DNA of 64,000 bases from JACDBE01 sp963714055 (GTDB lineage: Bacteria > Actinomycetota > Acidimicrobiia > Spongiisociales > UBA5794): positions 2,108,001 through 2,172,000 of the forward strand of contig OY970227.1 of assembly GCA_963714055.1 (NCBI GenBank), read 5' to 3'. How positions within the stretch are numbered: the stretch's first letter is position 1; each line of letters starts with the position of its first letter. The notes below the pieces were generated by a model. The model searched no databases and had not been told where the DNA came from. It saw only the letters and a program-made list of their open reading frames with translations. The translations under genes and the position numbers were made by a program. Of this stretch, positions 37,675 through 48,414 are shown piece after piece.

Positions 37675-38841
37675 TCAAGCCGCCGGGAGCGAGAACCTGA
37701 CCCGGCCGCCGGGGCCGTCCTCGATGACGATGGAACCCCGATGCGCCTCGACGATGCCCTTGGCGATGGCCAGCCCCAGCCCGCTGCCGCCCGACTCACG
37801 GCTGCGCGAGGCGTCGGTGCGGGCGAATCGGTCGAAGGCGCGGTCTCTGATGTCCTCGGCGAAGCCGGGTCCCTGATCGATCACCACGGTGTCGACCCAC
37901 GGACCGGCCCGGGTGAGGCGCACCTCCACCTCCCCGGATCGGGGGCTGTGGCGCACCGCGTTGGCCAGCAGGTTGCGGAACACCCGCCCCAAGGCCGACG
38001 CGTCGCCGTCGACCGGCATCATCCCCGGCGCCTCAACGCGCAGCTTGACGAGGCGGCCCGCCGCCATCGGGGTCACCGCCTCCACCGCCTCGTCGGCCAG
38101 CTCGGAGAGGTCGAGCCGGGCGGAGGCCAGCTCGAGACGCCCCGCCTCGATGCTGGCGAAGAGGAACAGGTCGTCCACCAGTGTCGACAGGTGGCGCAGG
38201 TCATGGGACATCCCCCGCAGGTAGGACTGGGTATCGGTGGCCACCCCGTCCTGCAGGGCCTCGACCGCCGCCTGCAGCGAGGCCAGCGGGGTCCGCAGGT
38301 CGTGCCCGACCGCGGTGAGCAGGCTGCGTCGTTCGGCGTCGGCCGCCTCGAGCCGAACGGCCATGACGTCGAAGGCGCCGGCGGCGCGCCCCAGCTCGTC
38401 ATCACGGACGACACCGCTGCGGGCAGCGAGGTCACCCCTCCCCACGGCTTCGGCGGCGTCCGACAGGGCGGCCAGGTCGGCGGTGAGGGGGCCGGCGACG
38501 GCGGCCGCCAGCACCGCACCGAGGCCCACGCCGAGCAGCAGTGCCACGAGGATGACGGTGAGGTCATGCCGGTCGATCACCATGGTCACCGCGGAGACGG
38601 CGGCGGCCACCCCGGTGATCGCCACCGCCGAGAACGCCACGATCCGAATGCTGGTGATGAGCGACCGCATGCGGGGGGCGAGCCGGAGGGCCCCGAGCGC
38701 AACCACCAAGGTGGCCAGCGCCATCGCCGCGAAGACGCCGTAAAGACGGGCCCGGTCGCCTGCGGTCAGGTCCATGGCCAGCTCGGCGACCACCAGACCG
38801 GCGGTCGCCACGGCGAGGACGCCCCAGACGAGCGGCCTCAT
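37675..38841 (-). CDS. Sensor histidine kinase (first two-component system)
   Basis: A 388-residue membrane histidine kinase. Four N-terminal helices (LVWGVLAVATAGLVVAEL, VFAAMALATLVVALGAL, VAFSAVAITGVAAAVSAV, VILVALLLGVGLGAVLAA) have almost no external loop, so it probably senses the membrane. A HAMP-like segment (LSDAAEAVGRGDLAARSG) follows, then the H-box AVGHDLRTPLASLQ with the phospho-accepting His. ATP-binding boxes are N (RNLLANAVRHS), G1 (DQGPGFAEDI) and G2 (GGSGLGLAIAKGIVEAHRG). ATG overlaps the response-regulator stop (TCATGA on the plus strand), so the pair is coupled. Confidence 0.88.
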   Translation of the reverse strand: MRPLVWGVLAVATAGLVVAELAMDLTAGDRARLYGVFAAMALATLVVALGALRLAPRMRSLITSIRIVAFSAVAITGVAAAVSAVTMVIDRHDLTVILVALLLGVGLGAVLAAAVAGPLTADLAALSDAAEAVGRGDLAARSGVVRDDELGRAAGAFDVMAVRLEAADAERRSLLTAVGHDLRTPLASLQAAVEALQDGVATDTQSYLRGMSHDLRHLSTLVDDLFLFASIEAGRLELASARLDLSELADEAVEAVTPMAAGRLVKLRVEAPGMMPVDGDASALGRVFRNLLANAVRHSPRSGEVEVRLTRAGPWVDTVVIDQGPGFAEDIRDRAFDRFARTDASRSRESGGSGLGLAIAKGIVEAHRGSIVIEDGPGGRVRFSLPAA

Positions 38842-39543
38842 GAGGCGAACCGGTAGCCGACGCCCCAGACCGTGGTCACCCACCGTGGATCCTGTGGGTC
38901 GTCCTCGATCTTCTGGCGGATGCGGCGGACGTGGACGGTGACGGTGGCCGGGTCCTGCCACTCCGGCGACGAGCCCCACACCTGTTCGAGCAGCTCGGCC
39001 CGGCTGAACACCCGCCCGCGATGGGCGGCGAGGAAGGCGAGCACGTCGAACTCCTTCGCCGTCATCTCCACGACGTCGCCGTCGACCTCGACGATGCGGC
39101 CGGCCATGTCGATGGTCAGCCCGTCGAGGATGATCGGGCCGGGCACCGGTCTCGGAGTCGACCGGCGCATCACCGATCGCACCCGGGCCACCAGCTCCCG
39201 GGGTGAGAACGGCTTCACGACGTAGTCGTCGGCACCCAGCTCGAGACCGGCCACCCGGTCGACCTCGTCGGTGCGGGCGGTGAGCAGGATGACCGGCAGG
39301 TCGCCCGACCGGCGGATCTCGCCGAGGAGCTCGAGACCGGACAGCTTCGGCAACATGACATCGAGCACGACGAGATGCGGCTTGAACGCCGCCAGGTGCC
39401 GGCGGGCACTGACGCCGTCCGACGCCGTTTGCACCTCGAAGCCGTCGCGCTGGAGGTAGCCGGCCACGACCTCGCGCACGCGCGGGCTCGTCGTCGACCA
39501 GGAGGATCCGAGCCCCGATCGCACGTTCGGTCACCTGGCGCAT
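38838..39543 (-). CDS. OmpR-family response regulator, frameshift at N-terminus
   Basis: A winged-helix response regulator of about 235 codons. The receiver has LVVLDVMLPKLSGLE with the phospho-Asp, LLTARTDEVDR and the Lys in DDYVVKPFSPREL. The C-terminal OmpR domain contains MTAKEFDVLAFLAAHRGRVFSR and TVTVHVRRIRQKIEDDP, ending VWGVGYRFAS. The first 17 residues (RAIGARILLVDDEP) lie in another frame; dropping one base from a CCC run near 39486 joins them to RVREVVAGYLQ. The acidic pair DDE is thus preserved. It regulates together with the coupled kinase; a TTC-N8-TTC repeat lies upstream. Confidence 0.85.
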
Positions 39544-39570
39544 GGTACGGGCTGTCCCGGTCGCCGAGCA

Positions 39571-39587
39571 CTGAACAAACACGGAAC
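39571..39587 (-). promoter_or_regulatory. Direct-repeat box upstream of the first response regulator
   Basis: On the minus strand GTTCCG and GTTCAG occur 11 bases apart (start to start), about 28 bases before the regulator's start. OmpR-type regulators bind tandem half-sites one helical turn apart. The box resembles those upstream of the PepSY and lipoprotein genes, which suggests autoregulation by the encoded protein or a relative. Confidence 0.45.
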
Positions 39588-39700
39588 ACGCCGCGAAGTC
39601 CGTTCCGCCGGCCGGCTCGGTCCCTTACGTTGCCGGATCACGTCGTCGACGCCGTGCTGGTCCCTCCGCAGACCTGAGCCGAGGCGACTGGGCGATCGGG

Positions 39701-40535
39701 TCAGCCGGCCCAGCCGATCAGCACCACGGCGACCAGGGCGAGGAGGACGCCGGATCTCTGGAGCGGTGACATCCGCTCATGGAGGGCGAACCGGGCGATC
39801 ACCGCGGTCACCGCCGGGTACAGAGCCGACAGCGTCGAGGCGACGGTGAGGAGCCCTCGCTGGGCGGCGGCGAGGTAGAGGGCGTTGCCGGCGGTGTCGA
39901 GAATGCCGGCGGCGGCAGCGGTGCGGCGTACCGGGCCGGCCGGGCCTGGTCCCGCCCATCCGCCAGGCGGCGAGCAGCACGACCGGCACGCTGGCAAGTC
40001 GGGCCCCGAGCACCGGCCACATCCCCGAGCCCGGCGAGGTCTGGGCGAAGAGGATGAAGAACAGGCCGAAGCCGAGCCCGGCAGCCAGCGAGGCGCCGAG
40101 CACCACACCGGACAGCCGCCCGGACGGGCCGTCGGCGCCGGAGACGATGACGATGGCCGCCAGCCCGATCCCCACGCCGACCAGGGTCACCGCCCCGGGC
40201 CGCTCGCCGGTGGCGAGGGCGAAAGCGACCGGGACGGCGGCGGAGAGCACCCCGGTGGTCGGTGCAACCACCGACATCGGGCCCCGGGCCAGCGCGGTGA
40301 TGAGGGCGAACCCGCCGGCGAGGCCGAACAGGCCGCCGGCGGCGCCCCACAGCATGTCGGCGGCGGATGGATCGGCCGGGCTCATCGCCACCAGGAGTAC
40401 GACGGTGACGGCCAGGCTCACCACGTGCATCACCGCAGTCACCTTGATCGGTGCCGCCGACCGGCCGGCGGAGCCACCGAGGAAGTCGCCGGATCCGAAG
40501 GCGAGCGCCGACCCGAGCGCCAGCAGCTCGGTCAC
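39701..40535 (-). CDS. EamA/DMT-superfamily transporter, frame interrupted once
   Basis: A ten-helix drug/metabolite transporter of about 278 codons. The N-terminal half reads ALGSALAFGSGDFLGG, VSLAVTVVLLVAM and GLFGLAGGFALITALARG, with the EamA repeat. The second half has VVLGASLAAGLGFGLFFILFA and ends TAVIARFALHERMSPLQRSGVLLALVAVVLIGWAG. A one-base shift near 39950 separates TRPG from GPVRRTAAAAGILDTAGNALY. Removing one base from the GGCCGG run makes it continuous. The substrate is unknown. It is divergent from clpB. Confidence 0.78.
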
Positions 40536-40676
40536 GACTTGGCGGTGAGCGGCACCGCGCACACCGACTGGCACGCGGAGCGACACCCCGATCGGCCGGC
40601 CGGAAGCGCCGGCACCGATCGCCCGCCGCGGGCATGATGGACGGATGCCGCGGCGACCGTGCCGACTCCCTGACGG

Positions 40677-40703
40677 GTTGATAGTATTGCGCTCAGATTA
40701 TAT
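40677..40703 (+). promoter_or_regulatory. clpB promoter region with partial HAIR site
   Basis: GTTGATA (40677-40683) and GCTCAGA (40691-40697) are separated by 7 bases, matching the HspR HAIR spacing (CTTGAGT-N7-ACTCAAG) with 4 of 7 identities in each half. An AT-rich TTATAT (40698-40703) could be the -10. Because clpB is an HspR target in other actinobacteria, this is a reasonable but imperfect operator. The remaining 64 bases before the ATG show nothing else. Confidence 0.35.
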
Positions 40704-40767
40704 GGCATAACAGCTGTGGCTCTGTCGTTGTAGACCAATGGACCCGCCGCCTGTGGAGACTATCCCG

Positions 40768-43345
<2,578 letters not shown>

Positions 43346-43357
<12 letters not shown>

Positions 43358-43474
43358 GGTTCTCACCTATCGGAGCGATAGGCGATTGCCTCATCCTCGG
43401 CGCCCGGATCAACGCTGGATCGAACTCCGGGCGATTACCTATCGGAGCGATGTGCGAGAGCCTCAGGTTCGGCG
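43346..43474. repeat. Composite repeat element at the clpB 3' end
   Basis: A 129-bp unit bounded by a perfect 14-bp inverted repeat: CGCCGAACCTGAGG (43346-43359, overlapping the last clpB codons) and CCTCAGGTTCGGCG (43461-43474). Inside it are two direct copies of CCTATCGGAGCGAT (about 43366 and 43439); the first forms a small hairpin CCTATCG-GAG-CGATAGG. Between them lies a further 8-bp inverted repeat, CGCCCGGA/TCCGGGCG (43401-43433). GCGATTGCCT and GCGATTACCT also recur. It could be a non-autonomous mobile element (MITE-like), a REP-type element or a structured terminator. Confidence 0.65.
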
Positions 43475-43546
43475 CACCTGCCCTCGGCCGCCGGAGGCAC
43501 CCGGCGAGGTGGATAGGCTCTCGACACAGCGTCGGGAGGAGCATGC

Positions 43547-44591
43547 ATGGGCCATGTGCTGGCCATCGGGACCATGAAGGGTGCCTGGATCGCCCGTTCG
43601 GACGACCGGGTCGTCGTGGGACCTCGAAGGACCGCTGCTGAAGGGCTGGGAGGTGAACACCTTCGGGCAGGCCCCCGACGGCACCTGGCTGGCCACCACG
43701 GGAAGCAGCTGGTTCGGGGCAGCGGTCCACCGCTCCGACGACCTCACCAACTGGACGCAGGTCGTCGACGGGCCGTCGTACGAGGGCGCACCGGGCGACC
43801 GCAAGTTGGAGCGGATCTGGACGCTCGCCGCCGCCGGCGGAGTGCTGTTCGCCGGCGTGGCGGAGGCGGGGCTGTTCCGCAGCGAGACCGGCGGTACGTC
43901 GTGGGAGCCGGTGCCCGGATTCAACGAGCACCGCACCCGGTCCGGCTGGCAGCCCGGGTTCGGCGGGTTGGCCGCCCACCGCATCCTCATCGACCCGAGC
44001 GACCACAGCCGGATGTGGGTCGGGGCCAGCGCCGTCGGCGTCTTCCGCACCGAGGACGGCGGCGAGTCGTGGGAGCTGTTCAACGACGGGGTCGAGAAGG
44101 CGGGTCCGAACGACGAGTATCCCGAGATCGGGTTCTGCGTCCACGGCCTGGTGGCCCATCCCGACGATCCCGACCTCATCTGGCGCCAGGATCACATGGG
44201 GGTGTTCCGTACGAGAGACGGCGGCGACACCTGGGAGCGGATCGAGCAGGGGCTACCCGGCAGGTTCAGCTTCCCCGTAGACCGTGACCCGGTGACCGGC
44301 CGGCTGTTCCTGGTCCCGCTGGAGGCCGACGAGTTCCGGGCGCCGGTCGACGGCCGGTTCGCCGTGTACACCAGCGACGACGACGGCGACACGTGGCAGG
44401 AGGCGGGAGGATCGGTCAGGCCGGGCTGGGATCTCGTGTTGCGTGACGCCATGAGCGTCGACGGCGAGGGCGGTGTCTACTACGGGACTTCGGCGGGCAC
44501 GGTGGGTTGGAGCACCGACTCGGGTGAGACCTGGGCGACGCTGCCGGCGACCTTCCCCCGGGTGCTCAGCGTCCACGCGTTCAGCAGCTGA
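43547..44591 (+). CDS. BNR-repeat (sialidase-like) beta-propeller protein, one frameshift
   Basis: A protein of about 348 codons with repeated Asp-box motifs typical of WD40/YVTN/BNR propellers: SETGGTSWEPV, TEDGGESWELF, TRDGGDTWERI, SDDDGDTWQEA, STDSGETWATL. No catalytic sialidase residues (RIP motif) are seen and there is no signal peptide, so an intracellular scaffold or binding role is more likely than glycan cleavage. The frame shifts near 43610; removing one G from CCGGGTCG joins ARSDDR to SSWDLEGPLLKGWEV. The stop overlaps the start of the MoaD/ThiS-like gene (TGATG), a tight pairing. Confidence 0.75.
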
Positions 44592-44860
44592 TGCCCACGA
44601 TCGAGGTCACCATCCCGAAAATGCTCGCCGAGCTGGTCGACGGCCCGCGGAGTTTCACCGTCGATGGAGAGACCGTGGACGGAGCACTCTCGGGAGTCGT
44701 CGCCGCCCATCCCGAGCTGCGGGTGCATCTCTTCGACGAGACCGGGGACATCCGGCAACACGTGAGCTGCTTCCACAACGGGGCGATGGTGGCCGATCGG
44801 CGCGCCGCGGTGGCCGACGGTGACGAGTTGGTGATCCTGCAGGCGGTCAGCGGAGGCTGA
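44591..44860 (+). CDS. MoaD/ThiS-like ubiquitin-fold protein
   Basis: An 89-residue beta-grasp protein. It has the N-terminal TIEVTIPKMLAELVDG, the central GVVAAHPELRVHLFDETGDI and VSCFHNG, and ends in the exposed di-glycine tail QAVSGG. MoaD/ThiS proteins are activated by adenylation of this tail to carry sulfur, or sometimes to be conjugated to targets. It is coupled to the BNR-propeller gene, and no E1-like or MoaE gene is adjacent. A sulfur-carrier role is the default; a modifier role on the propeller protein is speculative. The last codons form part of a repeated hairpin. Confidence 0.8.
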   Translation: MPTIEVTIPKMLAELVDGPRSFTVDGETVDGALSGVVAAHPELRVHLFDETGDIRQHVSCFHNGAMVADRRAAVADGDELVILQAVSGG

Positions 44861-44891
44861 CAGATGCCGTTCGCGTCAGCGGAGGCTGACA
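44846..44891 (+). repeat. Tandem duplication of a hairpin at the MoaD/ThiS-like gene end
   Basis: The 17-mer GTCAGCGGAGGCTGACA occurs at 44846-44862, where it encodes the C-terminal VSGG and stop, and again at 44875-44891, 29 bases later. Each copy folds as a 6-bp stem with a GGAG loop (GTCAGC-GGAG-GCTGAC). A third, partial match (GCAGCGGAGCGACAAG) follows. Tandem hairpins could stabilise or end the transcript. Confidence 0.6.
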
Positions 44892-45139
44892 AGCCTGGCA
44901 GCGGAGCGACAAGCGCAGGGAGAGAGGGGGGACCGCTCCTGGAGGTGTCGCCCCGGGATTGGCGAAAGTCGGCCGGTTCGGTGCCACGGCCCCCCGACCG
45001 GGCACCGAACCGACGGCCGCCACCCCAAACCCCCGGAAGGGTGTCCCCCTGCCGGAACCCTAAGGGAGTGCCCGTCCGTGAGCCATGAGCCGATCGCACC
45101 AAACCGCGGCACCGGTCTTCGTGGCCGCGGCGGCCGGCG
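44892..45139. other. Intergenic region with a 12-bp stem, no gene recognised
   Basis: The gap between the ThiS-like gene and the convergent DUF4230 gene has no credible coding frame. It holds a perfect 12-bp inverted repeat, CGGTTCGGTGCC (44974-44985) and GGCACCGAACCG (45001-45012), with a 15-base loop. Further GC-rich dyads follow. A bidirectional terminator or small RNA is possible. Confidence 0.45.
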
Positions 45140-45760
45140 CTACGAGGCCGACTCCTCCACGAACACGACGTCGGTGTAGCCGAGGCCCTCGAGGAACCGG
45201 CTCAGCGCCTCGCGGGCGTTGGTGTCGGCCTGCTCGAGGATCCCCTTTTCAAGCGCCGCCTCGACGAGGACGTCCTCGGCCACCGCCCGGGCGTCGGACT
45301 CGAGCTGCGGATCGCCGTCGGTGAAGACACCGGAGTCACGGTCGAACACCGTGGTCTGCTCGTTGTCGACCGACACGTGCTGGATTGTGGCGGCGGGGAG
45401 CTCCACGGTCACCCGGCCCGACTCGCCGTCGACCGAGAAGCTCTCCGTGTACACACGGTCGAGGTCGACCCCGGCGCCGATCTCGGCGACGGCGAAGAGG
45501 AAGATGCTGTCACCGGTCGCCCAGTTGAGCCAGCCGGAGTCGTTGCCCTTCTCCACCGTGGTGTACTCGACCATCTCCACCGTGGTCAGCTCGGCGAGCG
45601 CCCGCACGCTGTCGACCACCGCAGGCGACACCTCGGTGAACTCCTCGCCGCCGAAGATGGAGAATCCGGTGGCGAGGCGCCCTACGAAGAACGCTCCCAC
45701 CACGAGGACGGCGGCGATGACCAGCGAACCGACGCGCTGCGCCATCGAGCGTTCCGTCAT
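45140..45760 (-). CDS. DUF4230-domain membrane-anchored protein
   Basis: A 206-residue protein with one N-terminal helix (VGSLVIAAVLVVGAFFVGRL) and a large extracytoplasmic domain. The domain has the DUF4230 pattern: VRALAELTTVEMVEYTTVEKG near its start, then FAVAEIGAGVDLDRV and VTVELPAATIQHVSVDNE. The C-terminus is helical (FLEGLGYTDVVFVEE). Function unknown. ATG at 45760 (MTERSMAQ) is chosen because it directly precedes the helix. It is divergent from the NfeD-SPFH pair; all three are membrane proteins and could act together, but that is only context. Confidence 0.75.
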   Translation of the reverse strand: MTERSMAQRVGSLVIAAVLVVGAFFVGRLATGFSIFGGEEFTEVSPAVVDSVRALAELTTVEMVEYTTVEKGNDSGWLNWATGDSIFLFAVAEIGAGVDLDRVYTESFSVDGESGRVTVELPAATIQHVSVDNEQTTVFDRDSGVFTDGDPQLESDARAVAEDVLVEAALEKGILEQADTNAREALSRFLEGLGYTDVVFVEESAS

Positions 45761-45929
45761 GAGCGATTCCTCCACAGGGATGGCCGCCGCCCGGCGACCT
45801 GCCGGCTCCCACGATACCGAGCTCCCTGCGCTATTCCGTGGGGTGGAACCGGCGAGTACCGCTACGATCAGGACGTGGGAAGGGCCAGTACGTGCCGGGT
45901 GGGGTCTGGTCCCCACGGAGGTGGCGCCG

Positions 45930-46370
45930 ATGGATGACAGCGAGCTGTGGCGATGGCTGTGGCTGGGTATGGCCGTCGTGCTCGGCGTGGGCGAGATGGT
46001 GACCAGCGGGTTCTTCATGCTGCCCTTCGCCATCGGGGCCGGGGTCGCCGCCGTCCTCGCCTGGATCGGGGTGTCGGTGCCCCTCCAGCTCGCCGTCTTC
46101 ATCGTCACCTCGGTCGTGGCACTGTGGGCGCTGCGGCGGTTCGCCCGCGACGACCGCCAACCTTCCTACCCGGTGGGATCGATGCGCTTCGCCGGCGCCA
46201 GCGCGGTGGTGATCGACGCCGTCGACCCGGTGAGCGGCCGGGGCCAGGTACGGCTCAACTCCGAGACCTGGGGGGCGATCACCGACACCGGGACGTTGAT
46301 CGAGCCGGGTGCCCAGGTCCGGGTGGTCGAGGTGCGTGGCACCAAGCTCGTGGTGGAACCCCGAACCTGA
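45930..46370 (+). CDS. NfeD-like membrane protein
   Basis: A 146-residue protein with two or three N-terminal helices (LWLGMAVVLGVGEMVTSGFFML, GVAAVLAWIGVSV, LAVFIVTSVVALWAL) and a soluble OB-fold C-terminal domain (SAVVIDAVDPVSGRGQVRLNSETWGAI, IEPGAQVRVVEVRGTKLVV). NfeD proteins partner SPFH/stomatin proteins in membrane microdomains, and the SPFH gene follows after 29 bases. GGAGG lies 9 bases before the ATG. The long open frame upstream of it is not coding. Confidence 0.85.
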   Translation: MDDSELWRWLWLGMAVVLGVGEMVTSGFFMLPFAIGAGVAAVLAWIGVSVPLQLAVFIVTSVVALWALRRFARDDRQPSYPVGSMRFAGASAVVIDAVDPVSGRGQVRLNSETWGAITDTGTLIEPGAQVRVVEVRGTKLVVEPRT

Positions 46371-46399
46371 CCGAGTCGCCCGACCAGAAAGAGACCTAG

Positions 46400-47356
46400 A
46401 TGCCCGCCGTTGCCGTCCTGCTCATCGCCTTCACGATCCTGCTCATCGTCTACGTGGCGCTGGGGCTGAAGATCGTGCGCCAGTACGAGGCAGGCCTGGT
46501 GGAGCGCTTCGGCAAGTTCCGCGAGCTGCTCGATCCCGGGCTCCACCTGATCGTCCCGTTCATCGACAAGATCCGGCGGGTCGACATGCGGGAGATCGTC
46601 GTGGACGTGCCCCCGCAGGAGGTCATCACCAAGGACAACGTGGTGGTGACCGTCGACGCCGTCGTCTACTACCAGGCGACCGACCCGCAGAAGCTGGTCT
46701 ACAACGTGCAGAACTTCGTGCTCGCCGCCACCAAGCTGGCGCAGACCAACCTGCGGAACGTGGTCGGCGACCTCCAGCTCGACGAGGCCCTGACCTCGCG
46801 GGAGACCATCAACGCCCAGCTGCGCGAGATCCTCGATGAGGCGACCGACGTGTGGGGGACCAGGGTGGTCCGGGTCGAGATCCAACGGATCGACCCACCC
46901 GCCGACGTCACCGAGTCCATGCACCGGCAGATGAAGGCGGAGCGGCTGCGGCGCGCCGTGGTCACCGAGGCCGAGGGCGAGAAGTCGTCGCAGATCCTCA
47001 AGGCCGAAGGAGTGAAGGCGGCCAGGATCCTCGATGCGCAGGGCCAAGCCGAGGCCATCAAGGAGGTGGCGAACGCCGAGCGGTACCAGAAGGAGACGGT
47101 CGCCGAGGGCGAGGGCAAAGCGATCGAGCGGGTGTTCGCCGCCATCCACACCGGCGACCCCACTCCCGACGTCATCGCCATCCGCTACCTGGAAGCCCTG
47201 ACCCGGATCGCCGACGGGCGGGCGACCAAGATCTTCCTTCCGGCCGAGGTGTCCGGCATCCTCGGATCGATCGGAGCCATCGGCGAGATGTTCCAGAACC
47301 GCGACAGCGCACCGCCACCGTCGACCGCTGATCCCGGCCCGGCGGCAGCCGAATGA
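46400..47356 (+). CDS. SPFH/stomatin-like protein (QmcA type)
   Basis: A 318-residue protein. It has an N-terminal membrane hairpin (AVAVLLIAFTILLIVYVALGL) and the SPFH/band-7 domain (RQYEAGLVERFGKFRELLDPGLH, VDVPPQEVITKDNVVVTVDAVVYY). A coiled-coil region rich in Ala/Glu follows (RAVVTEAEGEKSSQILKAEG). It is typical of bacterial QmcA/stomatin proteins that form ring-like oligomers and organise the membrane. It is paired with NfeD as in many genomes. The C-terminal tail is Pro-rich and short. Confidence 0.88.
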   Translation: MPAVAVLLIAFTILLIVYVALGLKIVRQYEAGLVERFGKFRELLDPGLHLIVPFIDKIRRVDMREIVVDVPPQEVITKDNVVVTVDAVVYYQATDPQKLVYNVQNFVLAATKLAQTNLRNVVGDLQLDEALTSRETINAQLREILDEATDVWGTRVVRVEIQRIDPPADVTESMHRQMKAERLRRAVVTEAEGEKSSQILKAEGVKAARILDAQGQAEAIKEVANAERYQKETVAEGEGKAIERVFAAIHTGDPTPDVIAIRYLEALTRIADGRATKIFLPAEVSGILGSIGAIGEMFQNRDSAPPPSTADPGPAAAE

Positions 47357-47366
47357 GGGAGACGCC

Positions 47367-48404
47367 ATGGCCGGTGCGGGCGAGCTTGGTGACCGGCTGA
47401 TCGGGGCGGCGATCGGCGCCCTCGAGCTCCAGTCCATCTACGTGGGGCGCCGGCTCGGGCTCTACGAGCGGCTGCGGTCGCCACGCTCCATTGACGAGGT
47501 GGCCGAGGCCGCCGGGATCCACCCCAGGTACGCGCGCGAGTGGTTGGAGCAGCAGGCCGTCGCCGGATTGGTCGCCATCGACGACGATGGGCAGCTTCTT
47601 CCTGGACGACGCCCAGCAGGCGGTACTGGCCGAGCCGATCGACCCGTACCACGTCGCCCCGCTGGCCGACATGGTGGCGGGCGGCGGGCAGGTGATCGAT
47701 CGGGTGGTCGACGCCTACCGGACCGGCGGTGGGGTCCCGTACGCCGACTACGGAAGGGCGTTCCGAGACGGCCAGGGCGGCATCAACCGGCCCGCCTTCC
47801 ACCACGACCTGGCCACCTGGGTGGCGGAGGCTCCCGGGATGACCGATCGGCTGCAGGCCGGGGGCCGGGTGGCGGATCTCGGCTGCGGAACCGGGTGGTC
47901 GACCATCTCCTTGGCGACGGCGTTCCCCGACGCCGAGGTCGTCGGCTACGACGTCGATGCGGCCAGCATCGCCGATCGCCGTCGCCAACGCCGCCGATGC
48001 CGGGGTGGCGATCGAGTTCCGTGCCGTCGACGCCGCCGAGATGGGCGTCGACGGGCCGTTCGACCTCGTCATGCTGCTCGAGGTGCTCCACGACCTGGCG
48101 CACCCGGTCGAAGTGCTCGGCCATGCCGCGCCGGACACTCTGCCGACGGAGGCGCGGTACTGGTGGCCGACGAGAAGGTGGCCGACCGGTTCCGCCGGGC
48201 GGCGACGAGCTGGAGCGGATGATGTACGCGTGGAGCGTCACCTACTGCCTGCCCGCCTCGATGACCGAGGAGGGCTCCGCCGCGCTGGGGACCGTTCTCC
48301 GGGAGTCGACGGTGCGTGACCTGGCGCGGGAGGCCGGTTTCGGCACGGTGACCGTCAGCGACCTCGACGCAGGCTTCTTCCGGCTCTACGTCCTCACGGT
48401 GTGA
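47367..48404 (+). CDS. SAM-dependent methyltransferase with winged-helix N-terminus, four frame shifts
   Basis: A class I methyltransferase of about 346 codons. An N-terminal dimerisation winged helix (LELQSIYVGRRLGLYERL, EAAGIHPRYAREWLEQQAVAGLV) leads into a Rossmann domain with motif I VADLGCGTGWSTISLA and acidic motif II VVGYDVDAASIA, then VMLLEVLHDLAHPVEVL. The frame shifts near 47591 (extra base in GGGC), 47974 (extra G before ATC), and twice near 48145-48195. Repairing them gives continuous readings such as DDDGSFFLDDAQQ and ASIAIAVANAADAGVAIEF. The family resembles small-molecule methyltransferases; substrate unknown. It converges on the lgt gene. Confidence 0.75.
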   Translation: MAGAGELGDRLIGAAIGALELQSIYVGRRLGLYERLRSPRSIDEVAEAAGIHPRYAREWLEQQAVAGLVAIDDDGQLLPGRRPAGGTGRADRPVPRRPAGRHGGGRRAGDRSGGRRLPDRRWGPVRRLRKGVPRRPGRHQPARLPPRPGHLGGGGSRDDRSAAGRGPGGGSRLRNRVVDHLLGDGVPRRRGRRLRRRCGQHRRSPSPTPPMPGWRSSSVPSTPPRWASTGRSTSSCCSRCSTTWRTRSKCSAMPRRTLCRRRRGTGGRREGGRPVPPGGDELERMMYAWSVTYCLPASMTEEGSAALGTVLRESTVRDLAREAGFGTVTVSDLDAGFFRLYVLTV

Positions 48405-48414
48405 GGCCCGGCGA

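Noticed and set aside
43367..43455. Short repeats after clpB as a CRISPR array
   Set aside because: There are only two direct copies, with internal dyads and a bounding inverted repeat. Repeat and spacer lengths do not fit an array, and no cas genes are present.
43547..44591. Sialidase activity for the BNR protein
   Set aside because: Asp boxes are present, but the catalytic Arg triad and RIP motif are not visible and there is no signal peptide.
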